Assembly (NCBI GenBank): GCA_964461635.1
Contig: CAYWVC010000027.1
Span: forward strand, 1-17,107
DNA from: RGIG3994 sp964461635
GTDB lineage: Bacteria > Bacillota > Clostridia > Oscillospirales > CAG-272
Length of the DNA stretch: 17,107 bases
Direction of reading: 5' to 3'
A model generated the notes under the pieces. That model did no database searches and had not been told where the DNA came from. It saw only the letters and a program-made list of their open reading frames with translations. Shown here in pieces: positions 6,028 to 13,565 of this stretch (position 1 is its first letter; the number at the start of each line of letters is the position of its first letter). Position numbers and translations under genes: made by a program.

Positions 6028-7815
6028 TTGATCGAAAATGAGGCGCTTTTCTACTTTCATCGCGGCACCGCGACGAGGATGTACGAATATTTCGGTGTGC
6101 ACTTTCTCGGGGAACGGGATGGAAGGTACGTATATGCTTTCAGGGTTTTTGCGCCTCGTGCGGCTCGGGTATCGGTGACGGGCGACTTCAATGCTTGGTG
6201 CGATCTGCCGATGATCCGCATTGACGATATGGGGATCTGGGAGGCCGTATACGGCAGCGAGATCCCGCTTGAGGGGATGAGATATAGGTACAGACTTGTT
6301 TCGAGCGACGGGGTTGAGCTTGCGCTCGGCGATCCGTTTGCACGCGCCATTGATATCGGATCCGATCCGCCGTCTATCGTGCATACGTCGGATGGGTATG
6401 AGTGGCAGGATAAGAGGTATATGGCAACGCACCGTAAAGCACGGCTTGACAGTGCATTGCCTATGATCGTATACAGAGCCGACTTTCGCGGTCGGCAAGT
6501 CAAGGAGCGAAGGGGTGAGCGGTATCTTAATTACCGTGAAATTGCCGACGTGCTTATTCCGCAGTTGATCGAGGGAAGCTACACTCACGTAATGCTTCCG
6601 TTGAACGTCGAAAGCTCGGACGGCTCGGCGTCCGAGTGCTCATACGGGCATCGCTTTGCTCCCGATCCGCGCTTTGGCGCACCCGATGATCTCAAGTATT
6701 TTACGGACGCTATGCACCGTGCGGGGATCGGGGTGATCTTGGACTGCGGATCGCCGTCGGCTTCGGGGGACGGGGCAGAAGCCGGATTTTTCGGCGGCAG
6801 GAACGTTTGTGCCAAAGGCGGCAAAGACGCGGCAACGGGAGACTGCACATTCGATCTTGAGCGTCCCGAGGTCCGTTCCTTCTTTTTGTCATCGGCGTTC
6901 TTCTGGCTGAGGAGATTTCATATCGACGGCATCTGTTTTGATATTGCATCCGTTGCCGTTGGCGGGAGCGGAACGTCGGTACCCGATTTTTTCGGCGCGT
7001 TTAATGATGAGGTGCACCGTGAATTTCCGGGGGCTTTTACGGTCGCCGACGGTAGATGTGCGCTCCCGCTGGTGACTCATTCACCCGATCGCGGCGGGGC
7101 GGGCTTTGATTTGAGGATCAATGCCGGCTGGGCTGACGATCTTATCGATTATATTGCCGCCGCCCCCGTTGAACGCCGGGAAATGTACCGTGCCTTGACC
7201 TTTCCCTCAATGTATGCTTTTTCGGAAAAATATATTCTTCCGATATACGGCAACGGAGTATTGCGCGGCAGGGCGTTCGGCACAGCGCGGCAACGGGAGG
7301 CTATCGCGCGTGCGATGCTTGCGTATATGATGACACAACCGGGTAAAAAGCTTATTATTTCCGGGCAAGGGGAGATTGACCGTTACCTATCCGAGCTTAA
7401 TGCGCTATATATCGGCGAAAATGCGCTGTGGCAGACCGACCACGTGAGCGTTGGATTTGAGTGGCTTCGTGACGGGCGGGATGATGAATGTCTCGTGTCG
7501 TTCAGACGCTTCGGGCTCCCGGGCAATGAGGCGGTGTGCGTTTTCAATTTTTCGGAGAACGACTGCGAACACTGCCGCATACCCGTAGGCGGCAGATCGC
7601 GTTATCGGGAGGCTTTTAACAGCGATGCCGAGCGATACGGTGGAGAGGGACGGCTGAATTACGGCGTGCTGACTGTAATGCAGGATACAATATTTCCGCG
7701 AGTTCCGCCCCTGTCGGCGGTAATTTTTACGCCGGATACGACGGAATACCGCCTTCCTTCCGATGAAGACGCGATCTTTGCTTACTCCGACCGCGGAGAT
7801 AAGAAAAAAATTTGA
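6028..7815 (+). CDS. GlgB-like glycoside hydrolase family 13 protein, catalytic motifs lost
   Basis: 595 residues, shorter than usual branching enzymes (roughly 630-730). Residues about 35-120 are a CBM48-type domain (YAFRVFAPRAARVSVTGDFN...GDPFA). A barrel follows with branching-enzyme signatures: YGHRFAPDPRFGAPDDLKYF, FHIDGICFD (297-305), AMLAYMMTQPGKKLIISG and a C-terminal beta domain. The active site is degenerate. Motif I is VILDCGSPSA (236-245), without the conserved His. In motif II the conserved Arg is Cys303 and only the Asp (305) remains. Motif III reads TVADGR in place of AEE. Motif IV is LPIYGNG (404-410) in place of SHDE. It is probably a non-enzymatic glucan-binding or regulatory protein. 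The frame is intact, so it is not a decayed pseudogene. The start is TTG at 6028 after GGAGG with 10 nt spacing. A GTG at 5995 lies inside the hairpin and is rejected. Confidence 0.8.
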   Translation: MIENEALFYFHRGTATRMYEYFGVHFLGERDGRYVYAFRVFAPRAARVSVTGDFNAWCDLPMIRIDDMGIWEAVYGSEIPLEGMRYRYRLVSSDGVELALGDPFARAIDIGSDPPSIVHTSDGYEWQDKRYMATHRKARLDSALPMIVYRADFRGRQVKERRGERYLNYREIADVLIPQLIEGSYTHVMLPLNVESSDGSASECSYGHRFAPDPRFGAPDDLKYFTDAMHRAGIGVILDCGSPSASGDGAEAGFFGGRNVCAKGGKDAATGDCTFDLERPEVRSFFLSSAFFWLRRFHIDGICFDIASVAVGGSGTSVPDFFGAFNDEVHREFPGAFTVADGRCALPLVTHSPDRGGAGFDLRINAGWADDLIDYIAAAPVERREMYRALTFPSMYAFSEKYILPIYGNGVLRGRAFGTARQREAIARAMLAYMMTQPGKKLIISGQGEIDRYLSELNALYIGENALWQTDHVSVGFEWLRDGRDDECLVSFRRFGLPGNEAVCVFNFSENDCEHCRIPVGGRSRYREAFNSDAERYGGEGRLNYGVLTVMQDTIFPRVPPLSAVIFTPDTTEYRLPSDEDAIFAYSDRGDKKKI

Positions 7816-7833
7816 TTTTTTTGCCTTGCCTCG

Positions 7834-7862
7834 TTGCGAAAATCCTCACAATGTGATACAAT
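7834..7862 (+). promoter_or_regulatory. SigA-type promoter of the flippase gene
   Basis: TTGCGA (7834-7839), 17 nt, TACAAT (7857-7862), with the extended -10 TGTGA. The gene start is 35 nt downstream. Confidence 0.7.
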
Positions 7863-7896
7863 ATGAAACACTTCAAAAAAAGAGGGGGCGAAAAGA

Positions 7897-9360
7897 GTGA
7901 ACAAATACAAAAAATTACTTTCGGATACGGTTATATACGGGGTCGGAACGTTTGCGTCAAAGTTGCTTGTGTTCTTTCTGACGCGGCTGTATACCGAGTG
8001 CCTTACCGAAGCCGAGTACGGTAAAGCCGATCTGATAACGAATATGGCAAATCTTCTGATACCGCTGGCGGCTGCCGGACTTTGCGACGGTATATTCAGA
8101 TTTACCCTTGATTCGGATAAGGATAAGCGTCAGGTGTTTTCAACCGGTATTTTTATGCTTTTGGCAACCGGCGCGACGTTTGCTCTTTTGATGCCGCTTC
8201 TTACTCTGTCGGAATATTTCCGCGGATACGTGTGGCTGATAATCCTTTACGTTTTGATGTCGAATTTCCATTCGGCGTGTGCGCAATATCTCCGTGCCTG
8301 CGACCGCACGAAGCTGTTTGCACTGCAGGGAATACTGAATACCTGCTTGACCATAGGCTTCAATCTGATCTTTCTACTTGTCTTGCCGAAGGATAACGTG
8401 CTGAACGGTGTGACCGGCTACGTGCTGTCTATTGTGATAGCCGATTTTCTTGTCGGGATGTTTCTGTTCGTATATGCAAGGCTGTGGCGCGACGTCCGGA
8501 TAAAATACTTCAGTCGGAGCATCGCGTCATCAATGCTCAAATACAGTCTGCCGATGATACCGACGACGGTATTTTGGTGGATCACGAACGTGTCGGACAG
8601 ATATATGGTCACGGCGTTTTGCGGGGAGGATGCAAATGGGCTCTATACCGCGGCGTATAAGATCCCGACGGTGCTTACCCTCGTTACGGGGGTCTTCTCG
8701 GAGGCGTGGCAGTTCTCGGCAGTCAAGACCGAGGACCCGGAGGAAAGATCCTCGTTTTATTCCACCGTGTTCTCGGGCTTTCAGGGCGGGATATTCGCGG
8801 TCGGAGCTGTCGTTATCGCCTTGGCACAGCCGTTTGCCTCCATACTGTTTGCAAAGAGCTATTTCGAGGCGTGGCGGTACATTCCAGTGCTTACGCTGGC
8901 AAGCGTATTCTCAAGCTTTGTGAATTTTCTTTCAAGCATATATCTCGTCAAGAAGAGAAGTGTGAAATCCTTCCTGACCGCTATGACGGGGGCTTTGACC
9001 AATATCGTGCTGAACTTTCTGATGATCCCCGATCACCTGACGGTATTCGGCGTGACGGTCAAATGTGCGGGTTGGGGTTCGCTCGGCGCCGCCGTTGCCA
9101 CTATGATAAGCTACGTGGTCGTGTTCATCATACGCGCTGCCGACACCCGCAAAATGGTGCGCTTCGACCTCGGGGTCGTGAGGCTCGTTGCCAACGCGGT
9201 ATGTCTGTCGGCACAGGGAGCTTGCCTTATGTTTCTTGACGGTGCGCCGGCGATACTGTCTCAGGTTATCGGAGTCGTTGCTATCGTGGCGATCAACTTT
9301 TTGCCTATGCTGAAGCTGGCTAAGGGAATGATCAGTGTACTGAGGCAAAAAAAATCTTGA
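7897..9360 (+). CDS. MOP-superfamily polysaccharide (Wzx-type) flippase
   Basis: 487 residues, almost entirely membrane segments (about 12-14 helices), the size and layout of polysaccharide flippases of the MOP superfamily. These move lipid-linked sugar repeat units, or in some members cell-wall precursors, across the cytoplasmic membrane. The N-terminal pattern SDTVIYGVGTFASKLLVFFLTRLYTECLTEAEYG is typical of the Polysacc_synt group. So is YSLPMIPTTVFWWITNVSDRYMV in the middle (about residues 216-238), with its Pro pair and D-R-Y. The start is GTG at 7897 behind an AGAGGGGG ribosome site. No glycosyltransferase or capsule gene lies nearby, so the substrate is open. It has its own promoter and no obvious terminator before the rplS promoter. 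Confidence 0.85.
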   Translation: MNKYKKLLSDTVIYGVGTFASKLLVFFLTRLYTECLTEAEYGKADLITNMANLLIPLAAAGLCDGIFRFTLDSDKDKRQVFSTGIFMLLATGATFALLMPLLTLSEYFRGYVWLIILYVLMSNFHSACAQYLRACDRTKLFALQGILNTCLTIGFNLIFLLVLPKDNVLNGVTGYVLSIVIADFLVGMFLFVYARLWRDVRIKYFSRSIASSMLKYSLPMIPTTVFWWITNVSDRYMVTAFCGEDANGLYTAAYKIPTVLTLVTGVFSEAWQFSAVKTEDPEERSSFYSTVFSGFQGGIFAVGAVVIALAQPFASILFAKSYFEAWRYIPVLTLASVFSSFVNFLSSIYLVKKRSVKSFLTAMTGALTNIVLNFLMIPDHLTVFGVTVKCAGWGSLGAAVATMISYVVVFIIRAADTRKMVRFDLGVVRLVANAVCLSAQGACLMFLDGAPAILSQVIGVVAIVAINFLPMLKLAKGMISVLRQKKS

Positions 9361-9388
9361 AATCAATCGAAAAAATCGTCAACGGCTA

Positions 9389-9417
9389 TTGCAAAACGGC
9401 ACGAAGTGTGGTATAAT
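9389..9417 (+). promoter_or_regulatory. SigA-type promoter of rplS
   Basis: TTGCAA (9389-9394), 17 nt, TATAAT (9412-9417), with the extended -10 TGTGG. Expected to be strong, as fits a ribosomal protein gene. The predicted start is near 9424. Confidence 0.85.
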
Positions 9418-9423
9418 ACACTT

Positions 9424-9512
9424 TGTCCGTGCATTGGCGCGGACGAATTATAGGACAGTCCTCTGCATTATATCGCTCAAGCACGAATGTCCGTGAGATA
9501 AGGAGGGCCAAA
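9424..9512 (+). promoter_or_regulatory. Structured rplS leader, candidate L19 autoregulatory RNA
   Basis: The 89-nt leader contains a hairpin GTCCGTGC-ATTG-GCGCGGAC (9425-9444, 8 bp with one G-U). TGTCCGTG occurs again at 9488-9495, just before the AGGAGG. The second copy can pair either with 9438-9444 in place of the first copy, or locally as CACG/CGTG (9482-9495). Such mutually exclusive folds next to the ribosome site fit autogenous control. L19 leaders are known in Firmicutes, but I cannot confirm that this is that RNA family. Confidence 0.45.
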
Positions 9513-9854
9513 ATGGATTTCATTAAGGTTCTTACAAATGAGCAGCTGAAGCAGGATGTGCCCGCGGTTGAGATAGGTAACACCGTTCGTGTTCACAACC
9601 GCATTAAAGAGGGTAACCGCGAAAGAATTCAGCTTTTCGAGGGTACCGTTATCGCCAAGAACGGCGGTGGCATATCCGAAACCTTCACCGTGAGACGCGT
9701 TTCTTACGGCTGTGGAGTGGAGAAGACCTTCCCGCTTCATTCTCCCAACGTTGTTAAGGTCGAGACCGTTCGTGTGGGTAAGGTCAGACGCGCTAAGCTC
9801 TACTACCTCCGCGGCAGAGTCGGTAAGGCGTCCAAGGTCAAGGAAAAGATCTGA
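9513..9854 (+). CDS. rplS: 50S ribosomal protein L19
   Basis: 113 residues, standard for L19, which sits at the interface of the 30S and 50S subunits. The N-terminus MDFIKVLTNEQLKQDVPAVE, the central RIQLFEGTVIAKNGGGISET and the basic end VRVGKVRRAKLYYLRGRVGK are diagnostic. The ATG at 9513 has AGGAGG (9501-9506) 6 nt upstream. The frame stays open upstream to 9423, but that part is the structured leader. In many bacteria rplS ends a rimM-trmD operon. Here it is monocistronic, with its own promoter, leader and terminator. Confidence 0.98.
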   Translation: MDFIKVLTNEQLKQDVPAVEIGNTVRVHNRIKEGNRERIQLFEGTVIAKNGGGISETFTVRRVSYGCGVEKTFPLHSPNVVKVETVRVGKVRRAKLYYLRGRVGKASKVKEKI

Positions 9855-9860
9855 TCGACG

Positions 9861-9905
9861 AAAAAGAAACGTCGGGCTGCAGCAGCAGCGCGGCGTTTCT
9901 TTTTT
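9861..9905 (+). terminator. Intrinsic terminator of rplS
   Basis: AAAAAGAAACGTCG (9861-9874) pairs with CGGCGTTTCTTTTT (9891-9904), and an inner GCTGC/GCAGC stem closes the loop. A T run follows. It begins 6 nt after the rplS stop. Confidence 0.9.
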
Positions 9906-9932
9906 GCCTAAAAAAGGTAACTGCGCGATCCT

Positions 9933-9963
9933 GAATAACGCCGAACGTCCCGAGGCAATACTT
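9933..9963 (+). promoter_or_regulatory. Forespore (SigF/SigG-type) promoter of sigG
   Basis: The -35 element GAATA (9933-9937), a 16-nt spacer and the -10 element GGCAATACTT (9954-9963) match the SigF-type -10 consensus GGnRAnAnTW at every defined position. The -35 is closer to the SigG form (GHATR). In Bacillus subtilis sigG is transcribed by SigF and then by SigG, so position and sequence agree with known biology. Confidence 0.65.
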
Positions 9964-9994
9964 CTTTTGACGGAGCACCGTCGGGGGAGTCGGG

Positions 9995-10768
9995 ATGTAT
10001 TACAATAAGGTGGAAATTTGCGGAGTAAATACCGCGAAATTGAAAACGTTGAGCGATGAGGAGAAGCGTGAGCTCCTGAAAAGAAGCAAGGAAGGCGATG
10101 CTGACGCGCGCGACAAGCTTATATACGGTAATCTGAGGCTTGTGCTGAGTATTATCCAAAGGTTTAACAATCGCCGCGAGGACCTTGACGATCTTTTTCA
10201 GGTCGGATGCATCGGACTTGTCAAGGCGGTGGATAATTTTAACCTTGACCTGGACGTGAAATTTTCGACCTATGCAGTGCCGATGATAATAGGAGAGATA
10301 AGACGGTATCTGCGCGATAATAACGCGATCAGAATAAGTCGGTCGATGAGGGATACCGCATATCGGGCGCTTCAGGCTCGCGATGAATTTATGCGCAACC
10401 GTCAGAGCGAGCCGACGGTAGATCAGCTTGCCGCTATGATCGGGGAGAAGCGCGATTCGGTCGTGCGCGCGATGGAGGCGATAGTTGAGCCCGTTTCGCT
10501 ATACGAGCCGGTGTACAACGAAAACGGCGATTCAATCTATCTTATGGATCAGTTGAGCGATACCAATTCCTCGGATGAGGCTTGGCTGGAGAGCATCGCA
10601 CTTCGCGAGGCGATGAAGAAGCTCAGCGAGCGTGAGCGTTCTATAATCAATATGCGATTCTTCAAAAATAAAACGCAGATGGAGATAGCGTCCGAGATCG
10701 GCATATCGCAGGCGCAGGTGTCACGGCTTGAAAAGGGTGCGCTTAACAGAATGAAAAAGCAGATATAA
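9995..10768 (+). CDS. sigG: RNA polymerase sporulation sigma factor SigG
   Basis: 257 residues, as for SigG, the late forespore sigma factor. The N-terminus NKVEICGVNTAKL is the SigG-specific tag. It is followed by region 2 (NLRLVLSIIQRFNNR, DLFQVGCIGLVKAVDNF, KFSTYAVPMIIGEIRRYLRD), region 3 (ISRSMRDTAYRALQ), and region 4 with MRFFKNKTQMEIASEIGISQ and the helix-turn-helix end QVSRLEKGALNRMKKQ. The ATG at 9995 follows a GGGGGAG ribosome site. In many Clostridia and Bacilli sigG lies next to sigE (spoIIG). Here it stands alone between rplS and a terminator, with a forespore-type promoter. It is the strongest evidence that this organism forms endospores. Confidence 0.96.
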   Translation: MYYNKVEICGVNTAKLKTLSDEEKRELLKRSKEGDADARDKLIYGNLRLVLSIIQRFNNRREDLDDLFQVGCIGLVKAVDNFNLDLDVKFSTYAVPMIIGEIRRYLRDNNAIRISRSMRDTAYRALQARDEFMRNRQSEPTVDQLAAMIGEKRDSVVRAMEAIVEPVSLYEPVYNENGDSIYLMDQLSDTNSSDEAWLESIALREAMKKLSERERSIINMRFFKNKTQMEIASEIGISQAQVSRLEKGALNRMKKQI

Positions 10769-10810
10769 AAACGGTGTCGGTCAAATGCAAAATTTGACCG
10801 ACACCGTTTT
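10768..10810. terminator. Bidirectional terminator between convergent genes
   Basis: A perfect 19-bp inverted repeat (10768-10786 and 10792-10810, core CGGTGTCGGTCAAAT) with a 5-nt loop, flanked by AAAA and TTTT. It serves sigG on the plus strand and the flavodoxin-like gene on the minus strand. The first base of the stem is the last base of the sigG stop codon. Confidence 0.92.
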
Positions 10811-10817
10811 CAAACCG

Positions 10818-11240
10818 TCAGTTGAGGGAGGCGACGATGTCTTTCGTCCAAGCGAGGATCTTTGACTTTTCGTCCTCGGAGAGCTTCTTGCCCGAGAAAA
10901 GCCCGATGTCGAGCGGCAGTGTCTCGCCCACTATCTTTGCTCCCGCTTTAGAGATGTATGCCTTGACGTTGTCAAGTCCGGCGGCGTTTCCGTTGTGAAT
11001 GATCGCAACGTTTTGCGCTCTTGCCTTGGTAAGCTCAAGCAGGAAGCGGCGGAGCGTGTCGTCTGCATCGTTCTTGACCGAGAGGGCAAGGATGACTATG
11101 CGCTCGTTGTTGCAGGAATACGCGGGCGGGATCGTATCGACCGAGTTGACCGAAAGGTCGTATTCCGCTTTGATAAGCTCGGCTGCCGCCTTGAGCTTCG
11201 GCTTCTCGGGATAATAAAGAATTCTCATTTTAATTGCCAT
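10818..11240 (-). CDS. Small flavodoxin-like protein
   Basis: 140 residues with alternating strand and helix of the flavodoxin-like fold: MRILYYPEK at the start, ERIVILALSV in the middle, NVAIIHNGN and the end KILAWTKDIVASLN. True flavodoxins bind FMN phosphate through a T/S-rich loop after the first strand. Here that position is YYPEKPKLKAAAELI, without the S/T-x-T/S-G-N-T pattern, so FMN binding is doubtful. Function unknown. The start is ATG at 11240 with GGAGG 10 nt upstream. ATG at 11228 is a possible alternative. It is transcribed alone from its own promoter and ends at the bidirectional terminator. Confidence 0.6.
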   Translation of the reverse strand: MAIKMRILYYPEKPKLKAAAELIKAEYDLSVNSVDTIPPAYSCNNERIVILALSVKNDADDTLRRFLLELTKARAQNVAIIHNGNAAGLDNVKAYISKAGAKIVGETLPLDIGLFSGKKLSEDEKSKILAWTKDIVASLN

Positions 11241-11272
11241 AGTTGGTTAACCTCCGAATATTGTTTATATCT

Positions 11273-11300
11273 ATTATAACATATCGTGTGAAAATATCAA
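11273..11300 (-). promoter_or_regulatory. SigA-type promoter of the flavodoxin-like gene
   Basis: On the minus strand TTGATA (11295-11300) and TATAAT (11273-11278) are 16 nt apart, with the extended -10 TGT before TATAAT. Confidence 0.65.
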
Positions 11301-11335
11301 GCACTTTTTTTCGCTTTGGTTTACCGTGGTGCCGA

Positions 11336-13276
11336 TCACGCGTCAATGCTTTCGGCTTCCTTGACCCACAGCGCGGCGGAGGCGTCGCTCGGCATACGCC
11401 AATCCCCGCGGGGGGAGAGGCTCGTGCTGCCGATCTTTACCCCGTCGGGCTGGCAGTTGCGCTTATATTGCTGCGAGAAGAAGCGACGGTAGAAGGTCAC
11501 GAGCCACTTTTTGACGGTTGCCCGGTCGAAATCGTCGGCAAAGGCTTTCGCGGCGAGGGCAAAGACCTTCTTCGGCGCGTAGCCTTGCTTTATCGCGTAG
11601 AATAGGAAGAAGTCGTGCAGTGCGTAAGGTCCCACGATGTCCTCGGTTTGCTGAGCGATCTTGCCGTTTTCGTCCGGGGGCAGGAGCTCGGGGCTGATGG
11701 GAGTATCGAGCACGTCGTCAAGCACTGCGGCGCACTGTGCGAACGTGTCACGCGTTTTGACGCTGTCAATGATCCACCTTATGAGGGTCTTCGGCACTCC
11801 TGCGTTGACTCCGTACATACTCATATGGTCGGCGTTATAGGTGCACCAGCCGAGCGCAAGCTCGCTGAGGTCGCCCGTGCCGACGACGAGCCCGCCGACC
11901 TTTCCGGCGTAATCCATCAGGACTTGAGTGCGCTCTCTTGCCTGCGCGTTTTCAAAGGTAAGGTCAAACGACGCGGGATCCTGACCGATGTCGTGAAAAT
12001 GCTGTTCGACCGCCGCCTTTATCGGAATCTCAAGATAGGTGATCCCGAGCTTTTTCATAAGCTCCACGGCGTTTTTGTAGGTTCGGTCCGTTGTGCCGAA
12101 GCAGGGCATCGTAATGCCGACGACCGACGATGCGGGGGCTCCCGAGCGTTTTGCGGCTTCGACGCTGACGAGCAGGGCAAGCGTTGAGTCAAGCCCTCCC
12201 GACACGCCGACAACGGGGCGTGCGTGAGTGATGTCGAGCCGCTTCTTGAGCGCCATTACCTGCATTTCGAAGATGTCCCCGCATCTTTCGAGCCTTGTGT
12301 CCCTGTCATCGGGAACGAACGGGAGCTTGCGGACGGGATAATTCGAAAAATCACAGTCCGGAACGGGGCAGGGGAGCTTCACAGTGCGGAACACCTTGCC
12401 CGAGTTGCATATTGCGGCGCATTGAGCGTGGGTCTTGAATTTCAATCTTCCGTTGCGCAGCTTTTCAAGATCTATGTCACCGACGAGCAGGTAGTCGGTA
12501 TCAATGAGCTTTTTGTTTTCGGATATTATCCGCCCGCTCTCGCAGATTATACCGTGACCCGAGAAAATCAGATCCGACGTGGATTCGGTACAGCCGGATG
12601 AAACGTAAACGTACGCGCTTGTCTGCGATGCGGAATGATATTGCACCATACTGCGGCGATAGCTGCGCTTAGATATTTTTTCGTTGCTTGCCGACAGATT
12701 GAGAAGGACCTCTGCGCCCCCGAGCGCAAGGTAACTGCTCGGGGAGATAGGTGCCCATATATCCTCGCATATCTCCGCGCCGAATCGGAAAAATCCGGTG
12801 TCAAATATGATATCCGTGCCGGCGGCGAAGGGCTCGTCCTGTACGTCGGGAAGGCAGAACGAACCGTTACCGAGCTCGTTGCCCGGTGTAAACCACCGCG
12901 GCTCGTAAAATTCGCTGTATACCGGCAGATACGTTTTTGGGATTACGGCGTAGAGCTTGCCTGAGAAAACGACCGCGGCACAGTTAAAGAGCTTTCCGCC
13001 GAATTCAAGCGGAATACCCACGACGATCACCGTTCCGATATCGGCGCTGGCGGTCACTATGTCGCGAAGCCCCTTTCGCGCGGCCTTCAGCAGTGCGCTT
13101 TGAAAGAAAAGGTCACCGCAACAGTACCCCGTAACGGCAAGCTCGGGAAAGACCGTGAGTTGAACGTTCTTGCGGTCGGCTTCCTTTGCTTTCTCGATTA
13201 TTTCCTTTACGTTTGCATCAACGTCACCGACCGATACGTTCGGTACGGCGGCGGCGACGCGTATAAAATCAAACAT
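11336..13276 (-). CDS. nadE: Glutamine-dependent NAD+ synthase
   Basis: 646 residues, the size of the two-domain enzyme that makes NAD+ from deamido-NAD+, ATP and glutamine as the last step of NAD biosynthesis. Residues 1-300 are the nitrilase-type glutaminase domain with the triad E45 (FPELAVTGY), K114 (IPKTYLPVY) and C170 (GAEICEDIW). Residues from about 330 form the synthetase domain, with the ATP pyrophosphatase loop SGGLDS at 359-364 and the family signatures GTGDLSELALGW and YNADHMSMYGVN. The ATG at 13276 has GGAGG 10 nt upstream. It lies 85 nt after the 67-residue gene on the same strand. I find no clear promoter in that gap, so cotranscription with nth is possible. No strong terminator is seen after it. 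Confidence 0.97.
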   Translation of the reverse strand: MFDFIRVAAAVPNVSVGDVDANVKEIIEKAKEADRKNVQLTVFPELAVTGYCCGDLFFQSALLKAARKGLRDIVTASADIGTVIVVGIPLEFGGKLFNCAAVVFSGKLYAVIPKTYLPVYSEFYEPRWFTPGNELGNGSFCLPDVQDEPFAAGTDIIFDTGFFRFGAEICEDIWAPISPSSYLALGGAEVLLNLSASNEKISKRSYRRSMVQYHSASQTSAYVYVSSGCTESTSDLIFSGHGIICESGRIISENKKLIDTDYLLVGDIDLEKLRNGRLKFKTHAQCAAICNSGKVFRTVKLPCPVPDCDFSNYPVRKLPFVPDDRDTRLERCGDIFEMQVMALKKRLDITHARPVVGVSGGLDSTLALLVSVEAAKRSGAPASSVVGITMPCFGTTDRTYKNAVELMKKLGITYLEIPIKAAVEQHFHDIGQDPASFDLTFENAQARERTQVLMDYAGKVGGLVVGTGDLSELALGWCTYNADHMSMYGVNAGVPKTLIRWIIDSVKTRDTFAQCAAVLDDVLDTPISPELLPPDENGKIAQQTEDIVGPYALHDFFLFYAIKQGYAPKKVFALAAKAFADDFDRATVKKWLVTFYRRFFSQQYKRNCQPDGVKIGSTSLSPRGDWRMPSDASAALWVKEAESIDA

Positions 13277-13361
13277 TAAGATAAGTCCTCCGTGTAACTA
13301 ACTGATTGAATTTATTTATGGCGACGGGTGATTTTCCGCCGCGGGAAGATCGTCTTGCGAC

Positions 13362-13565
13362 TTATTGTTTTGACGGACCGTATGCTTTTATGCATATCCA
13401 TCCTTGGACGTCGTCGGTTATTCCGCCATCCTCAATCTCGTAATCGCCGCAGGAGCGTATTATTGCTTCTGTGCAACCGACGGGAAAGTTCATAATCCTG
13501 CCGTTGACGGTCACGGCTATCCGTTTGTCCTTGTACTGCTCAAGGTCAAGCTCACGTATTTTCAT
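13362..13565 (-). CDS. Small conserved-looking protein of unknown function
   Basis: 67 residues, without signal peptide or membrane segment. It begins KIRELDLEQYKDKRIAVTVN and contains a predicted beta-strand pair (RIAVTVNGRIMNFPVG), a DYEIEDGG turn and WICIKAYG near the end. I do not recognise the family. It is supported as a real gene by an ATGA overlap with the nth stop codon, an AAGGA ribosome site 8 nt before the ATG, and a protein-like composition. Coupling to nth may only be organisational. Confidence 0.7.
   Translation of the reverse strand: MKIRELDLEQYKDKRIAVTVNGRIMNFPVGCTEAIIRSCGDYEIEDGGITDDVQGWICIKAYGPSKQ

Noticed and set aside
5393..6588. Two long minus-strand frames (5393-5932 and 5977-6588) opposite the radical SAM and GlgB-like genes
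   Set aside because: Both are shadows of conserved genes. One crosses the terminator hairpin. Neither has a ribosome site or domain.
6028..7815. GlgB-like gene as a frameshifted pseudogene
   Set aside because: The frame is continuous over 595 codons, the fold signatures are kept from end to end, and a ribosome site is present. The changes are point substitutions at active-site motifs.
7803..7822. A-run and T-run forming a possible hairpin after the GlgB-like gene
   Set aside because: The stem would be A-T only with a very short loop, so it is too unstable to call a terminator.
13277..13361. Promoter or terminator between the 67-residue gene and nadE
   Set aside because: Only a weak TTCC/GGAA inverted repeat and AT-rich stretches without proper hexamer spacing are present. 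Nothing in it can be supported.
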